Source of the DNA: Mucilaginibacter sp. JRF | GTDB lineage: Bacteria; Bacteroidota; Bacteroidia; Sphingobacteriales; Sphingobacteriaceae | Assembly: GCF_015223065.1 (NCBI RefSeq) | Contig: NZ_JADFBY010000008.1 | Span: 124,001 to 188,000, forward strand | Reading direction: 5' to 3' | Length of the DNA: 64,000 bases | Shown: piece by piece, positions 17,609 through 25,093 of the stretch | Layout: each line of letters opens with the position of its first letter | Numbering within the stretch: the first letter of the stretch is position 1 | Translations under genes and position numbers: made by a program | The notes under the pieces: model-generated | Told to the model about the DNA's origin: nothing | What the model saw: only the letters and a program-made list of their open reading frames with translations | Databases searched by the model: none

Positions 17609-18103
17609 TCACTCAATGGTTTGCCTTGTCGATCCCATATCTAATTTTCCTGTCTGATAATAGATCTTCAGTGATCGTGAAACAGAGTCTATCTCACAAT
17701 CGCTGGTGACAGCCATTTTGCCTTCATCAACAAAACGGGTAGCGGAAACATTCATAAATGGCGATTTGGCGGCAAAATGGGGAATAAAGTACTTTTCGCT
17801 CAGAAGCTTATCTTGCTCCTTTGCATAGCAAGTGCATATACTAACATCCAGGTTAACTAAGGGATATCTTTCGCTTTGGCTAATATGATCGTTACCTGCC
17901 CCTTCCGTGATCATCAGGATGGTCATTACCATACGGATAATGGCGGCAGCAGGAATAAGGAGGTAGAAATGGTCATACCACCGATCTTCATATGCCATAA
18001 TGCCCTTATTGCGAGTGGACTTATATATTGATGATAATCTGCCTGTTATTGGCGTTACCGTTTCTGAAATTTTATATTTTCTATACCGTATCATCCTTGT
18101 CAA
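17609..18103 (-). CDS. Hypothetical protein with one membrane segment
   Basis: A 164-residue frame that I do not recognise. The first ~35 residues are basic (MTRMIRYRKYK). One hydrophobic segment follows at about 47-66 (FYLLIPAAAIIRMVMTILMI). The C-terminal ~95 residues are polar with two closely spaced Cys (ICTCYAKE). An internal ATG at residue 36 (MAYEDRWYDHF) could be the true start. It lies between the porin gene and the Crp-type regulator gene on the same strand. Codon composition is not clearly different from its neighbours, but no homology is evident, so it may be a decayed or spurious gene. Confidence 0.4.
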   Translation of the reverse strand: MTRMIRYRKYKISETVTPITGRLSSIYKSTRNKGIMAYEDRWYDHFYLLIPAAAIIRMVMTILMITEGAGNDHISQSERYPLVNLDVSICTCYAKEQDKLLSEKYFIPHFAAKSPFMNVSATRFVDEGKMAVTSDCEIDSVSRSLKIYYQTGKLDMGSTRQTIE

Positions 18104-18196
18104 AATGTAAGTTCTTTCTCTGTATAGTGAATTAGGCGGTAGTTAATTGGCTACATAACACTACCTTAAGATTATGTAGTTATTTATCAGGCTGTA

Positions 18197-19558
18197 TTAA
18201 AATTTAAATCCTACTACAGATGCTACAAAAAAACCGTTTTGGTGCTGAGGTATCAGATCGTTAATAAAACTGCCCGTTTTGAAATATTGTACGCCAAAAT
18301 TGTAATTCAAAAAGCCATTTATATCCCATGAAATATTGGTAATGTATGCTGTACCAATATATCGTTCCCTGGAACCTGATGAAGATAGCCTGAGTGAGCC
18401 ATCTGATCTGTAAACACCGTCCTCGGTTGATTGACGCCAGTTAAACACTACATCAAATTTGAGAGTTACCTTTTTATGAGGATTCCAGGATAGGGTTGGA
18501 TGTATTGATATTAAATTTGCCGGGCCTATTTGCGGGTTCATCCCAAAATATCCTCCATTTGGATATAAGGGGTTGGCTGTACCAAGCTTACCATCATTCT
18601 TTTTATCATCACCAGGTATATAATCGCTCTTTAGCTTTACGGTAGGTACACCCTTTAGTCTGTCAAAGATATACCCGATCTCTGATGAAATTCCCAAAGC
18701 ACTTATAGCATCTGAACCGAACTTTCCGAATTGATAGATCGCTTCAAAATTGTAAATAAGTCCACCTCCGTTTTTTGAAAATCGAGCACCTGTGGTGTGC
18801 CGGGTTTCGTTAGCTATGCCTTCATCAAATCTGGAATTGATACGATCAATGCCAAGGTAATAAAGGTCAAGCTTGTGACTTTTCGGAATACTATAGGTAC
18901 TATAAATACCCCAAAGGTTGATCTTTCGAGTGGAGATATTATCAAAAACGCCAGTATTCACTTTAGCTTCAGCCAGTATAAAAGCGTCAACATTGAAATG
19001 AGGCGATGTATATGCTACTTTAGCTCCGTCAAAGTACAGCCGTAAGTTGGTACCTTCCCTTACATCGATCAAACGGCCGCTACCGTATTGAATCTCCTGC
19101 CTACCTATACGAAGCGTAAGCGTCCTATCTGGTTTTTTGTAAGGTATAATGTCCACAAACAAATTCTGGATGTTCAATTTATCTTCATCAATGCCCCTTG
19201 GCCCATTCTTACGCCCATCTTCAAGCCCACTGCGTAATTGCCCGAAAACCCGAATACGGTTACTCAGATGCAAATCGGCATGAAGATGATATCGTTGAAG
19301 TAAAAAAGCATCCCGGCCAAGGTTTTTTTCACCCCAATCTTCATTTACGGCATAGTCCAACTCCTGACGCAATTCACCTCCAACGGATAGGTAAGCGGAA
19401 CCATTTTGGGATAGAGGCATGTATTTTACTTTTTTGTAAAAAGTTCTGTTACTGTCTTTCAATCCTGAATAGTTCTCGTTATAACGCATTAGTTCAAAAT
19501 TTTGGGCCAATAATGATCCCGGCAGGGATAGAAAAAAGTATATCAAAAAATACCTCAT
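18197..19558 (-). CDS. Alginate-export-type outer-membrane porin
   Basis: A 453-residue protein with a signal peptide (MRYFLIYFFLSLPGSLLAQ). The mature protein has the features of the alginate_exp porin family: VGGELRQELDYAVNEDW near the start, LQRYHLHADLHLSNRIRVFG, LRIGRQEIQYGSGRLIDVRE and LRLYFDGAKVAYT. It ends in an aromatic residue after a last strand (VASVVGFKF). In Pseudomonas the founding member AlgE exports alginate, but in Bacteroidota the family is broader and the cargo is usually unknown. No alginate biosynthesis genes are in the window. The gene is 115 bases downstream of a periplasmic amidohydrolase, and the two may form a unit for uptake and hydrolysis of a small compound. Confidence 0.85.
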   Translation of the reverse strand: MRYFLIYFFLSLPGSLLAQNFELMRYNENYSGLKDSNRTFYKKVKYMPLSQNGSAYLSVGGELRQELDYAVNEDWGEKNLGRDAFLLQRYHLHADLHLSNRIRVFGQLRSGLEDGRKNGPRGIDEDKLNIQNLFVDIIPYKKPDRTLTLRIGRQEIQYGSGRLIDVREGTNLRLYFDGAKVAYTSPHFNVDAFILAEAKVNTGVFDNISTRKINLWGIYSTYSIPKSHKLDLYYLGIDRINSRFDEGIANETRHTTGARFSKNGGGLIYNFEAIYQFGKFGSDAISALGISSEIGYIFDRLKGVPTVKLKSDYIPGDDKKNDGKLGTANPLYPNGGYFGMNPQIGPANLISIHPTLSWNPHKKVTLKFDVVFNWRQSTEDGVYRSDGSLRLSSSGSRERYIGTAYITNISWDINGFLNYNFGVQYFKTGSFINDLIPQHQNGFFVASVVGFKF

Positions 19559-19673
19559 AAAAGAAATGTGCTTGTTAGAGGTTCCATATTTTAGGTCGAC
19601 TGATCCGAACGTGAAAAATGACTTTTATGCATTTACCTCAAATATTCACGATGTGCATTTTATCAATGGGATA

Positions 19674-21437
19674 TTATTTATCCCAGTAATAACCTCCAAA
19701 GTATTTGATCGGTGACCAGGCAGGAATAGGTTCCTGTAACTTTGGACCCAACCCGCTATATTTTTCTGAACCAAATACCACTCTACCATCAACCACGGTT
19801 AAAACCGAGGATATAGTTTTTATCTGATCCTCCGGAACGGTAAAATAATCCTTGCTCAACAAAACAAAATCAGCGAGATTGCCTGGTGCTATCCTGCCTT
19901 TATCATGCTCTTCATTTTCAAACCAGGCTGCTCCTGTTGTGTATAACCGCAGTGCTTCTTCACGGGTCAGGCGATTATCGTCAGCCAATACGGTAGCTCC
20001 GGAAATAGATTTTCCTGATACAGCCCAACTAATTGCAAGCCATGGATTGGCCGGGGATACGCGAAATGCATCTGTAGTTAAGGATAGCGGTATACCACTG
20101 TTAACCAGTTCCCGCAAGCGTGGGGTGTACAGGGCCTTTTTTAAACCATGTGTTTTTACAAAGGCATCACCATGAATTGCCATTTTGTTATCTAACGCAA
20201 TACCTCCACCAAGTTTTTTGATCCTTTCAATATTCTCTGGTGTAACGGTTTCTGCATGTTCAATACTCCAACGCATACCATTAAGCGGGGTAGTTTGCAC
20301 TACTTTCTCTAAGGCATCTAAAAAAGGTGTCAGATTCTCATTATACGTCACATGCATACGGAAGGGAATTCTATTCTGAATTAGCTTTCTAACATCTTCT
20401 TCTGCATATTTCATCATCCTTTCTTTCGGAATGATGTAGGCTGGTTTATCAAAATTTTCATGATCATGAGTTTCTGCCCTGATCGCCTCACCCATCCCTT
20501 CATATTCGTAACCATGATCCATTGTGGGATGCAAATTCTGCCCCGGACTAATGGGAGCCATTTTGGTTATGCGTTTAAGTAATGTTTCTACAAATGGTTC
20601 GCTGGATTGCTGGTCCCATCCAAGATCAACAAAAGGAAAACGAATGTTCAATCGCTTTTCGCTTACTAAAGTTTGTAAAGGTTTATGTCCTTCCGGATAG
20701 CCAATGATACTGGTTGCATCAAGAACGGAAGTTAGTCCGAATCGATTTAGATCATGGATCACATGTTCCAATGAACTGACTTCTTCTTCCGGAGTTGGCA
20801 CGGGCAACATCGCATCCAGGGTTAAAAATGTAAAAGTATATCCATTGATCACCCCTGTGTAATTTCCTTTTTTGTCTTTCTCAAAGTCCGCCTCCGGAAG
20901 TTCCGGAAACTTAGAAGTTCCAACCCCCAATATTTTCATAGCCATCTTATTCAAATAACCCCGGTTATAAGCATATTGGATGTAAACAGGTCTGTTAGAA
21001 ACGGCCTTATTTACTTCATCTATGGTAGGCTGGCGATTTTCAGCAAATTGAAATGGAGACCATCCCCCGGTAACTTTTACCCACTGCCCTTCAGGAGTTC
21101 TTGCGGCTTGCTCAGTAAGCATTTCAAGCGCACGTTTTAGTGTCGGCACACCGTCCCACCTGACTTTATAATTAAAGTTTCTTTCATTTAATGGATGGAT
21201 ATGAGAATCCTCCAAACCGGGAATGAGCCTCCTGCCGTCTGCATCGATGATCTTTGTATGATCATCCTTTAACGCGAGTATGTCTGCATCGTTACCTACC
21301 GCATAAATTCTTCCACCCTTAACTGCAAGCGCTGAAGCTTCTGGTTGTGCTGATGTGTTTGTGGTGATCTTTGCATGATGCACGATCAGGTCGGCTCCGG
21401 AAAATGTGGTTTGCGCTTGGGCACACAGGCCAATCAA
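19674..21437 (-). CDS. Periplasmic metal-dependent amidohydrolase (YtcJ-like), start disrupted by a frameshift
   Basis: An amidohydrolase-3 family enzyme of ~587 residues. The metal-site motif GLEDSHIHPLNE comes early, with HVTYNENLTPF, SIEHAETVTPE and a C-terminal LTTDAFRVSP that supply the other metal ligands. The C-terminal composite beta domain reads IAPGNLADFVLLSKDYF. The open frame has no ATG: the first start codon is TTG at 21437, which would leave only half a signal peptide (MIGLCAQAQ). Upstream, an ATG at 21473-21475 reads ATGAAAAAGCAT and hits TAG in two codons. With one more A the start would read MKKALALFTTTALLIGLC, a perfect signal peptide. So a one-base loss in an A-run (21468-21472) or a read error breaks the start. 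A 24-base palindrome lies ~50 bases upstream of that ATG. Confidence 0.85.
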   Translation of the reverse strand: MIGLCAQAQTTFSGADLIVHHAKITTNTSAQPEASALAVKGGRIYAVGNDADILALKDDHTKIIDADGRRLIPGLEDSHIHPLNERNFNYKVRWDGVPTLKRALEMLTEQAARTPEGQWVKVTGGWSPFQFAENRQPTIDEVNKAVSNRPVYIQYAYNRGYLNKMAMKILGVGTSKFPELPEADFEKDKKGNYTGVINGYTFTFLTLDAMLPVPTPEEEVSSLEHVIHDLNRFGLTSVLDATSIIGYPEGHKPLQTLVSEKRLNIRFPFVDLGWDQQSSEPFVETLLKRITKMAPISPGQNLHPTMDHGYEYEGMGEAIRAETHDHENFDKPAYIIPKERMMKYAEEDVRKLIQNRIPFRMHVTYNENLTPFLDALEKVVQTTPLNGMRWSIEHAETVTPENIERIKKLGGGIALDNKMAIHGDAFVKTHGLKKALYTPRLRELVNSGIPLSLTTDAFRVSPANPWLAISWAVSGKSISGATVLADDNRLTREEALRLYTTGAAWFENEEHDKGRIAPGNLADFVLLSKDYFTVPEDQIKTISSVLTVVDGRVVFGSEKYSGLGPKLQEPIPAWSPIKYFGGYYWDK

Positions 21438-21525
21438 GAGCGCTGTTGTCGTAAATAATGCTAATGCTTTTTCATTTGTTGATGATTTAATTGATCACTA
21501 CAAATGTTTAGCTAAAAAACTACAT

Positions 21526-21549
21526 GCTATTTACCAATTGGTAAATAGC
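21526..21549. promoter_or_regulatory. Perfect 24-base palindrome, probable operator of the amidohydrolase
   Basis: The left arm GCTATTTACCAA (21526-21537) is exactly mirrored by TTGGTAAATAGC (21538-21549). There is no spacer, as expected of a dimeric repressor site rather than a terminator. It sits ~50 bases before the amidohydrolase ATG at 21475, in a promoter-proximal position. The TTTACC/GGTAAA core is like sites of TetR-type regulators; which protein binds is unknown. Confidence 0.6.
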
Positions 21550-21943
21550 GCTTTTATTATACTTTAATAATTATTCTTTTTTTAGGTAGTTACGAGGCTT
21601 CTAAGCAAAAGGTAATTGCAATGACTGTTGTAAAATAGGCCTGACTTGAAGCAATTAAATAGTGAAGAAACCAATTATTAGAGAACGGAAGACTGTTCAG
21701 GCAATATAAAAGCAGGAATGAACTCTAAAAACTAAAAGATTGGTGTAGTTTCCTACCTTGAGGCAAAACATCCGTTAAAGTTGTATAGGTCAGCAAGAAG
21801 GGGCGTTTACAATGTCGTATTGCAATCTACTGTTCTTCCAAAACCAGATGATAATCTGAAATGAAATTATTTATTCTTTACTTTATTTTGGAGGCAGATA
21901 TTGCTGCTAAAAAATCACGCTTGTAAAGTGGCAAATAGTGCAG
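21550..21943. other. Intergenic stretch with possible gene debris
   Basis: About 390 bases without an intact gene. On the plus strand a frame from about 21735 reads SYLEAKHPLKLYRSARRGVY and continues LQSTVLPKPDDNLK to a TGA near 21864. It has no start codon, and a TAA stands just before it. The composition looks protein-like, but I cannot name a family. Nothing else is seen. Confidence 0.3.
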
Positions 21944-22513
21944 TTACTGTATATTTTTTCTAATTCTGCTAAGTGATTGCTGCGTAATTCCCAGGTAGGA
22001 AGCTATGTAAGAAAGAGGGATTCGATTGGCAAGAGTCGGAAATTTTTCGAGGAACAGCAAATAGCGTGTTGTGGCATCTTCTGAAACTAATGGACTTCTT
22101 TTTTCTATGGTTTCCAACAGACACTTGCGATACGCTTTATCTGCAATTTTATCCCAATCAATAATTGTATTCGTAATTTCCTCCCAATTTTTTTTGGAGA
22201 AGATAAGTAACTCGCACTTAGTAACCGCCTGTAAATTATCTGTAGATGGTAAATTAGACTCGAAGTTTTCGTAGTCGGCAAGAAATTGATTGCCATTTAT
22301 GAAGTAATTGGTGATTTCCTCACCTTCATTGTTATGATAAGATAAACGAAATATGCCATCCAAAATAAAAGCAACCTGTCTTGGTATTTTTCCAGCTTCT
22401 GAAAAATATTCGTCCTTGGATAGGGTAAGTCTGGTTGCTTTGCTTACAATAAAGCTTATTTGCTGTTTATTTAAGTTGCCAAATTGCAAAATAAAATCTG
22501 TAAGCTCCTTCAT
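21944..22513 (-). CDS. Crp/Fnr-type transcriptional regulator
   Basis: A 189-residue protein, clearly a paralogue of the one at 16972 (shared FGNLNKQQI, QVAF, GNQF/RNQF and IPLSYIASYLGIT segments). The N-terminal cyclic-nucleotide-binding-like barrel occupies about residues 20-115 (EAGKIPRQVAFILDGIFRLS). The C-terminal HTH ends YLGITQQSLSRIRKNIQ, the usual recognition helix of this Bacteroidota subfamily. A large palindrome lies 110-150 bases upstream of its start, which suggests autoregulation or control by the next regulator. The amidohydrolase gene is the next gene downstream, ~500 bases away. Ligand unknown. Confidence 0.9.
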   Translation of the reverse strand: MKELTDFILQFGNLNKQQISFIVSKATRLTLSKDEYFSEAGKIPRQVAFILDGIFRLSYHNNEGEEITNYFINGNQFLADYENFESNLPSTDNLQAVTKCELLIFSKKNWEEITNTIIDWDKIADKAYRKCLLETIEKRSPLVSEDATTRYLLFLEKFPTLANRIPLSYIASYLGITQQSLSRIRKNIQ

Positions 22514-22622
22514 ATTTAATCATCTATAAAATAACATGTTACATATTCAACAATTAGCCTTAATTGTGAATGTGCACTATCGCTAAAGTAAGATTGAGCA
22601 GATTGAAAAACAATGACATATG

Positions 22623-22660
22623 TCAATAAAAAAATTGATAATTATCAACTTTTTTATTGA
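22623..22660. promoter_or_regulatory. 38-base imperfect palindrome containing an exact FNR-type box
   Basis: The centre, TTGATAATTATCAA at 22635-22648, is identical to the copy at 15077. It is embedded in 19-base arms (22623-22641 and 22642-22660) with one mismatch. A separate 12-base palindrome TGACATATGTCA lies at 22614-22625. The position is between two Crp-type regulator genes, ~110-150 bases upstream of the one starting at 22513. The A/T-runs could alternatively make it a weak terminator of the gene ending at 22683. Confidence 0.45.
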
Positions 22661-22682
22661 CCCGGACTCAGGTAAACTAAGA

Positions 22683-23279
22683 TCATTTTCGCGCTTTTTT
22701 TAAGCGACTCAGGGTTTCTTTAGTTATCCCTAAATAAGAGGCGATTTGGTGTTGGGGGAACCGCTGTATAAATTGGGGGTTACTCCTTAATAATTCCTCG
22801 TATCGATCTTCAGCTTTATTATTGATAGTGCTGGCCAGCCTTTTTTGCGCCGCGATAGCATGTCGATCATCCATCACTCGTATCATTTCAACTAACGCCG
22901 GTATTTTTTTCATTAATTCAGCCAAATCTGCTCTGGTTATAATTAACAACTCCGTATCCTCGCAGGCATCTATGTTATAGGCAGAAGGTTTTAAGTTAAA
23001 GAAACTTTCACGGTCAGTTGCCCAATAGTTTTCTATAAATAAATTAACAATAACCTCATCACCTTTTTTATTCAAATAGTATTGGCGCATTGCACCTTTA
23101 GTAATAAACCCGGTATACTTGGAAACATCACCATCCTGCAAAAAATATTGGTTCTTTCTTAAAATCTTTGGTCGGAACGCATTTTTAATCAGATCTTCCT
23201 CATCCTTAGTGATGGAAGATCTTGAGTAATCAGCAATATAATTGAAAAGGCTTTCGTACATCATTATAAGTTTGGTCAA
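22683..23279 (-). CDS. Crp/Fnr-type transcriptional regulator
   Basis: A 198-residue regulator, third of its type within 7 kb but more distant from the other two. The cyclic-nucleotide-binding-like domain spans about residues 30-125 (FLQDGDVSKYTGFITKGAMR, DEVIVNLFIENYW). The C-terminal HTH reads FPQHQIASYLGITKETLSRL. Met7 is an alternative start. It is transcribed away from the DUF4397 lipoprotein gene at 23708. The target and ligand are unknown; the palindromic sites just downstream are candidates for its binding. Confidence 0.9.
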   Translation of the reverse strand: MTKLIMMYESLFNYIADYSRSSITKDEEDLIKNAFRPKILRKNQYFLQDGDVSKYTGFITKGAMRQYYLNKKGDEVIVNLFIENYWATDRESFFNLKPSAYNIDACEDTELLIITRADLAELMKKIPALVEMIRVMDDRHAIAAQKRLASTINNKAEDRYEELLRSNPQFIQRFPQHQIASYLGITKETLSRLKKARK

Positions 23280-23447
23280 GCGTTAGAAAAACAAATTGCT
23301 TTCCCTTACGCATTTTTTGATACAAGTGTAACATACCCTTGCTCAAAAGCCTCGAACCGGAAAAATCAATTTTCGAGAAATATTAAAACCCGAGCGTATA
23401 ATTCGAGAATCATCCGTAAAGATGCCGTTAGATAAATAATTGGATCT

Positions 23448-23498
23448 ATTCAATTAATACTTAGCTATAACACTAAGCATTAATTGAATGTTTTTTTT
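23448..23498 (+). terminator. Terminator-like hairpin plus T8 with no gene upstream
   Basis: Arms ATTCAATTAATACTTAG (23448-23464) and CTAAGCATTAATTGAAT (23473-23489) match at 16 of 17 positions around an 8-base loop. T8 follows at 23491-23498. This is the layout of an intrinsic terminator on the plus strand, yet it lies between two divergent genes and has no plus-strand gene before it. It may end a small RNA or a leader transcript for the DUF4397 gene at 23708. Confidence 0.5.
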
Positions 23499-23707
23499 GC
23501 TTCGCCGGTAACCGGGTTATATTGATTTACACCGGAATAAACTACACCTGTATTTAACAGGCGGAACATGAACATCATCTGACGAAAAATAAAAAACTGA
23601 ACATCAGTCTGTTTACTTAAACATACATCGTTACAGCAAAGATTTCTTCATGCCGCTGTTGCCTTTTGATCACACGCCCCGTTTTAGGGTGTAAAATCAA
23701 AAACATC

Positions 23708-24424
23708 ATGAATATGAAAAAAACACGCAACTTTTCGAATTTCTTTTTGAAACCTGCTGTAGGCTTATTAGGCATCGCATTAATGTTTACCGCTTGTAGT
23801 GATGACGACAACGTCAGTCCAGCACCAGGCGTTGCAAACTTGGCCGTTGTTCACGCTGCGCCAGGTTCACCTGAACTTTCGTTAAGTGTAAATGGCACTA
23901 AAAGCAACATTAAAAAACTGACCTTTGGCACTTTCATCGGTTATGCTAACATTAATGAAGGCAATGCGGAGTTCAGCATAACCAAAAAGGATTCTACCAA
24001 AGTGCTTACAAAATCAACAGCTGCATTAAAAAGTGGTAAATACTATTCACTGATCATTGCGGATGTTCCGGCTAAAACGGCTTTTACATTGGTTGAGGAC
24101 GATTTGACCGCGCCTGCTGCTGATAAAGCGAAAGTAAGGTTTGTAAACCTGAGCCCTGATGGCGGTAGCCTTGACCTTTCTATCACCGGTCAAACTACTC
24201 CGTTGTACACCAAAACAGCATTTAAGGCAGCAACCGCTTTTACCGCTGTAACACCGGGTGCTGAGCTGAACTTCGAGATCAGGGAAAACACCAAGCCCGA
24301 AGTTTTAGCCAAGATCGAAAAAGTAAAGATAGAGAAAGGTAAGATCTATACCATTTGGGCTAAAGGCCTTAAAGCAGCTACCGATTCTACAAAGCTATCA
24401 TTGGGTGTAATTACTAATAAATAA
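23708..24424 (+). CDS. DUF4397 domain lipoprotein
   Basis: About 238 residues from the ATG at 23708 (an ATG at 23714 is equally possible). An in-frame codon at 23666 would add residues without signal character. The lipobox is ALMFTAC (Cys30), followed by SDDDN. The DUF4397 domain starts ANLAVVHAAPGSPELSL and includes SGKYYSLIIADVPAKTAF. A second half follows (AKVRFVNLSPDGGSLDLSI). Its stop is followed by a terminator, and a sigma factor gene begins 55 bases later, so this lipoprotein may be a target or partner of that sigma system. It is a second DUF4397 protein in the window, unlike the large one at 4158 in length. Confidence 0.85.
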   Translation: MNMKKTRNFSNFFLKPAVGLLGIALMFTACSDDDNVSPAPGVANLAVVHAAPGSPELSLSVNGTKSNIKKLTFGTFIGYANINEGNAEFSITKKDSTKVLTKSTAALKSGKYYSLIIADVPAKTAFTLVEDDLTAPAADKAKVRFVNLSPDGGSLDLSITGQTTPLYTKTAFKAATAFTAVTPGAELNFEIRENTKPEVLAKIEKVKIEKGKIYTIWAKGLKAATDSTKLSLGVITNK

Positions 24425-24443
24425 GCAACACCAAATTAAACAG

Positions 24444-24475
24444 CCACTCCTGAGCAATCAGGGGTGGTTGTTATT
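24444..24475 (+). terminator. Terminator between DUF4397 lipoprotein and sigma factor genes
   Basis: CCACTCCTGA (24444-24453) pairs with TCAGGGGTGG (24458-24467) with one mismatched position and a GCAA loop, followed by a T-rich tail. It lies 20 bases after the lipoprotein stop and only 12 bases before the sigma ATG. Readthrough would therefore link the two genes, and termination would separate them. Confidence 0.6.
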
Positions 24476-24479
24476 TGTA

Positions 24480-25091
24480 ATGAACGCTCACGCACTGCTA
24501 TCAACTTTCTGGAGGCCGGCCAAGGTAAAGCCTATCAAAAAACTGGAGGATATCCTCGCCGGTGGTATTACCGGAGATGAGAGGTGCCGGGAATGGATAT
24601 ACAAATCATTCTACGGTTATATAATGGGCGTAGTGATACGTTACCATAAGGATAGTGAACAGGCAGAGGAGCTTGTTAATGATAGCTTTATCAAGATATT
24701 CAAAAACCTGCCAACCTTTACCTATCCTGATGACCCGGATGAGCTGCTCAAAGCATTTAAGGGGTGGATAGCACGCATAGCATCCCGAACGGTGATCGAT
24801 TTTCTTCGTGTTGGCCGCAATAATTATCAAACAGAGGAGATCACTGAACTACATATTGTGCATGAGCAGGTGTCGGTTGTTGACAAAATGAATGCAAATG
24901 ATATTCTTAAACTACTTAACGAGTTATCCGAGATCCAAAAAGTGATCTTCAATATGCATGAAATAGAAGGCTTCAGGCATGAGGAGATCGCCGCCGAACT
25001 GAATATACCGGTAAAGAACAGCCGAGTATATCTGGCCCGTGCTAAGGATCGCCTCAGAACCCTGTACAAACAGCATATCAATCAAGCGTAG
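24480..25091 (+). CDS. Sigma-70-family (ECF-like) RNA polymerase sigma factor
   Basis: About 203 residues from the ATG at 24480; an upstream in-frame TTG at 24468 lies inside the terminator hairpin and is unlikely. Region 2 is about residues 35-110 (YKSFYGYIMGVVIRYHKDSE, EELVNDSFIKIFKNLPTF, WIARIASRTVIDFLR). Region 4 is about 140-195 (LSEIQKVIFNMHEIEGFRHE, EIAAELNIPVKNSRVYLARA). It is followed after two bases by a gene for a membrane-spanning protein with an anti-sigma-like N-terminus. This indicates a sigma/anti-sigma pair, like those in Bacteroidota that respond to envelope state. Confidence 0.9.
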   Translation: MNAHALLSTFWRPAKVKPIKKLEDILAGGITGDERCREWIYKSFYGYIMGVVIRYHKDSEQAEELVNDSFIKIFKNLPTFTYPDDPDELLKAFKGWIARIASRTVIDFLRVGRNNYQTEEITELHIVHEQVSVVDKMNANDILKLLNELSEIQKVIFNMHEIEGFRHEEIAAELNIPVKNSRVYLARAKDRLRTLYKQHINQA

Positions 25092-25093
25092 CC

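Noticed and set aside
18197..21437. An alginate synthesis or degradation cluster
   Set aside because: Only the porin belongs to the alginate-export family; there is no polymerase, lyase, epimerase or acetylase, and the neighbour is an amidohydrolase.
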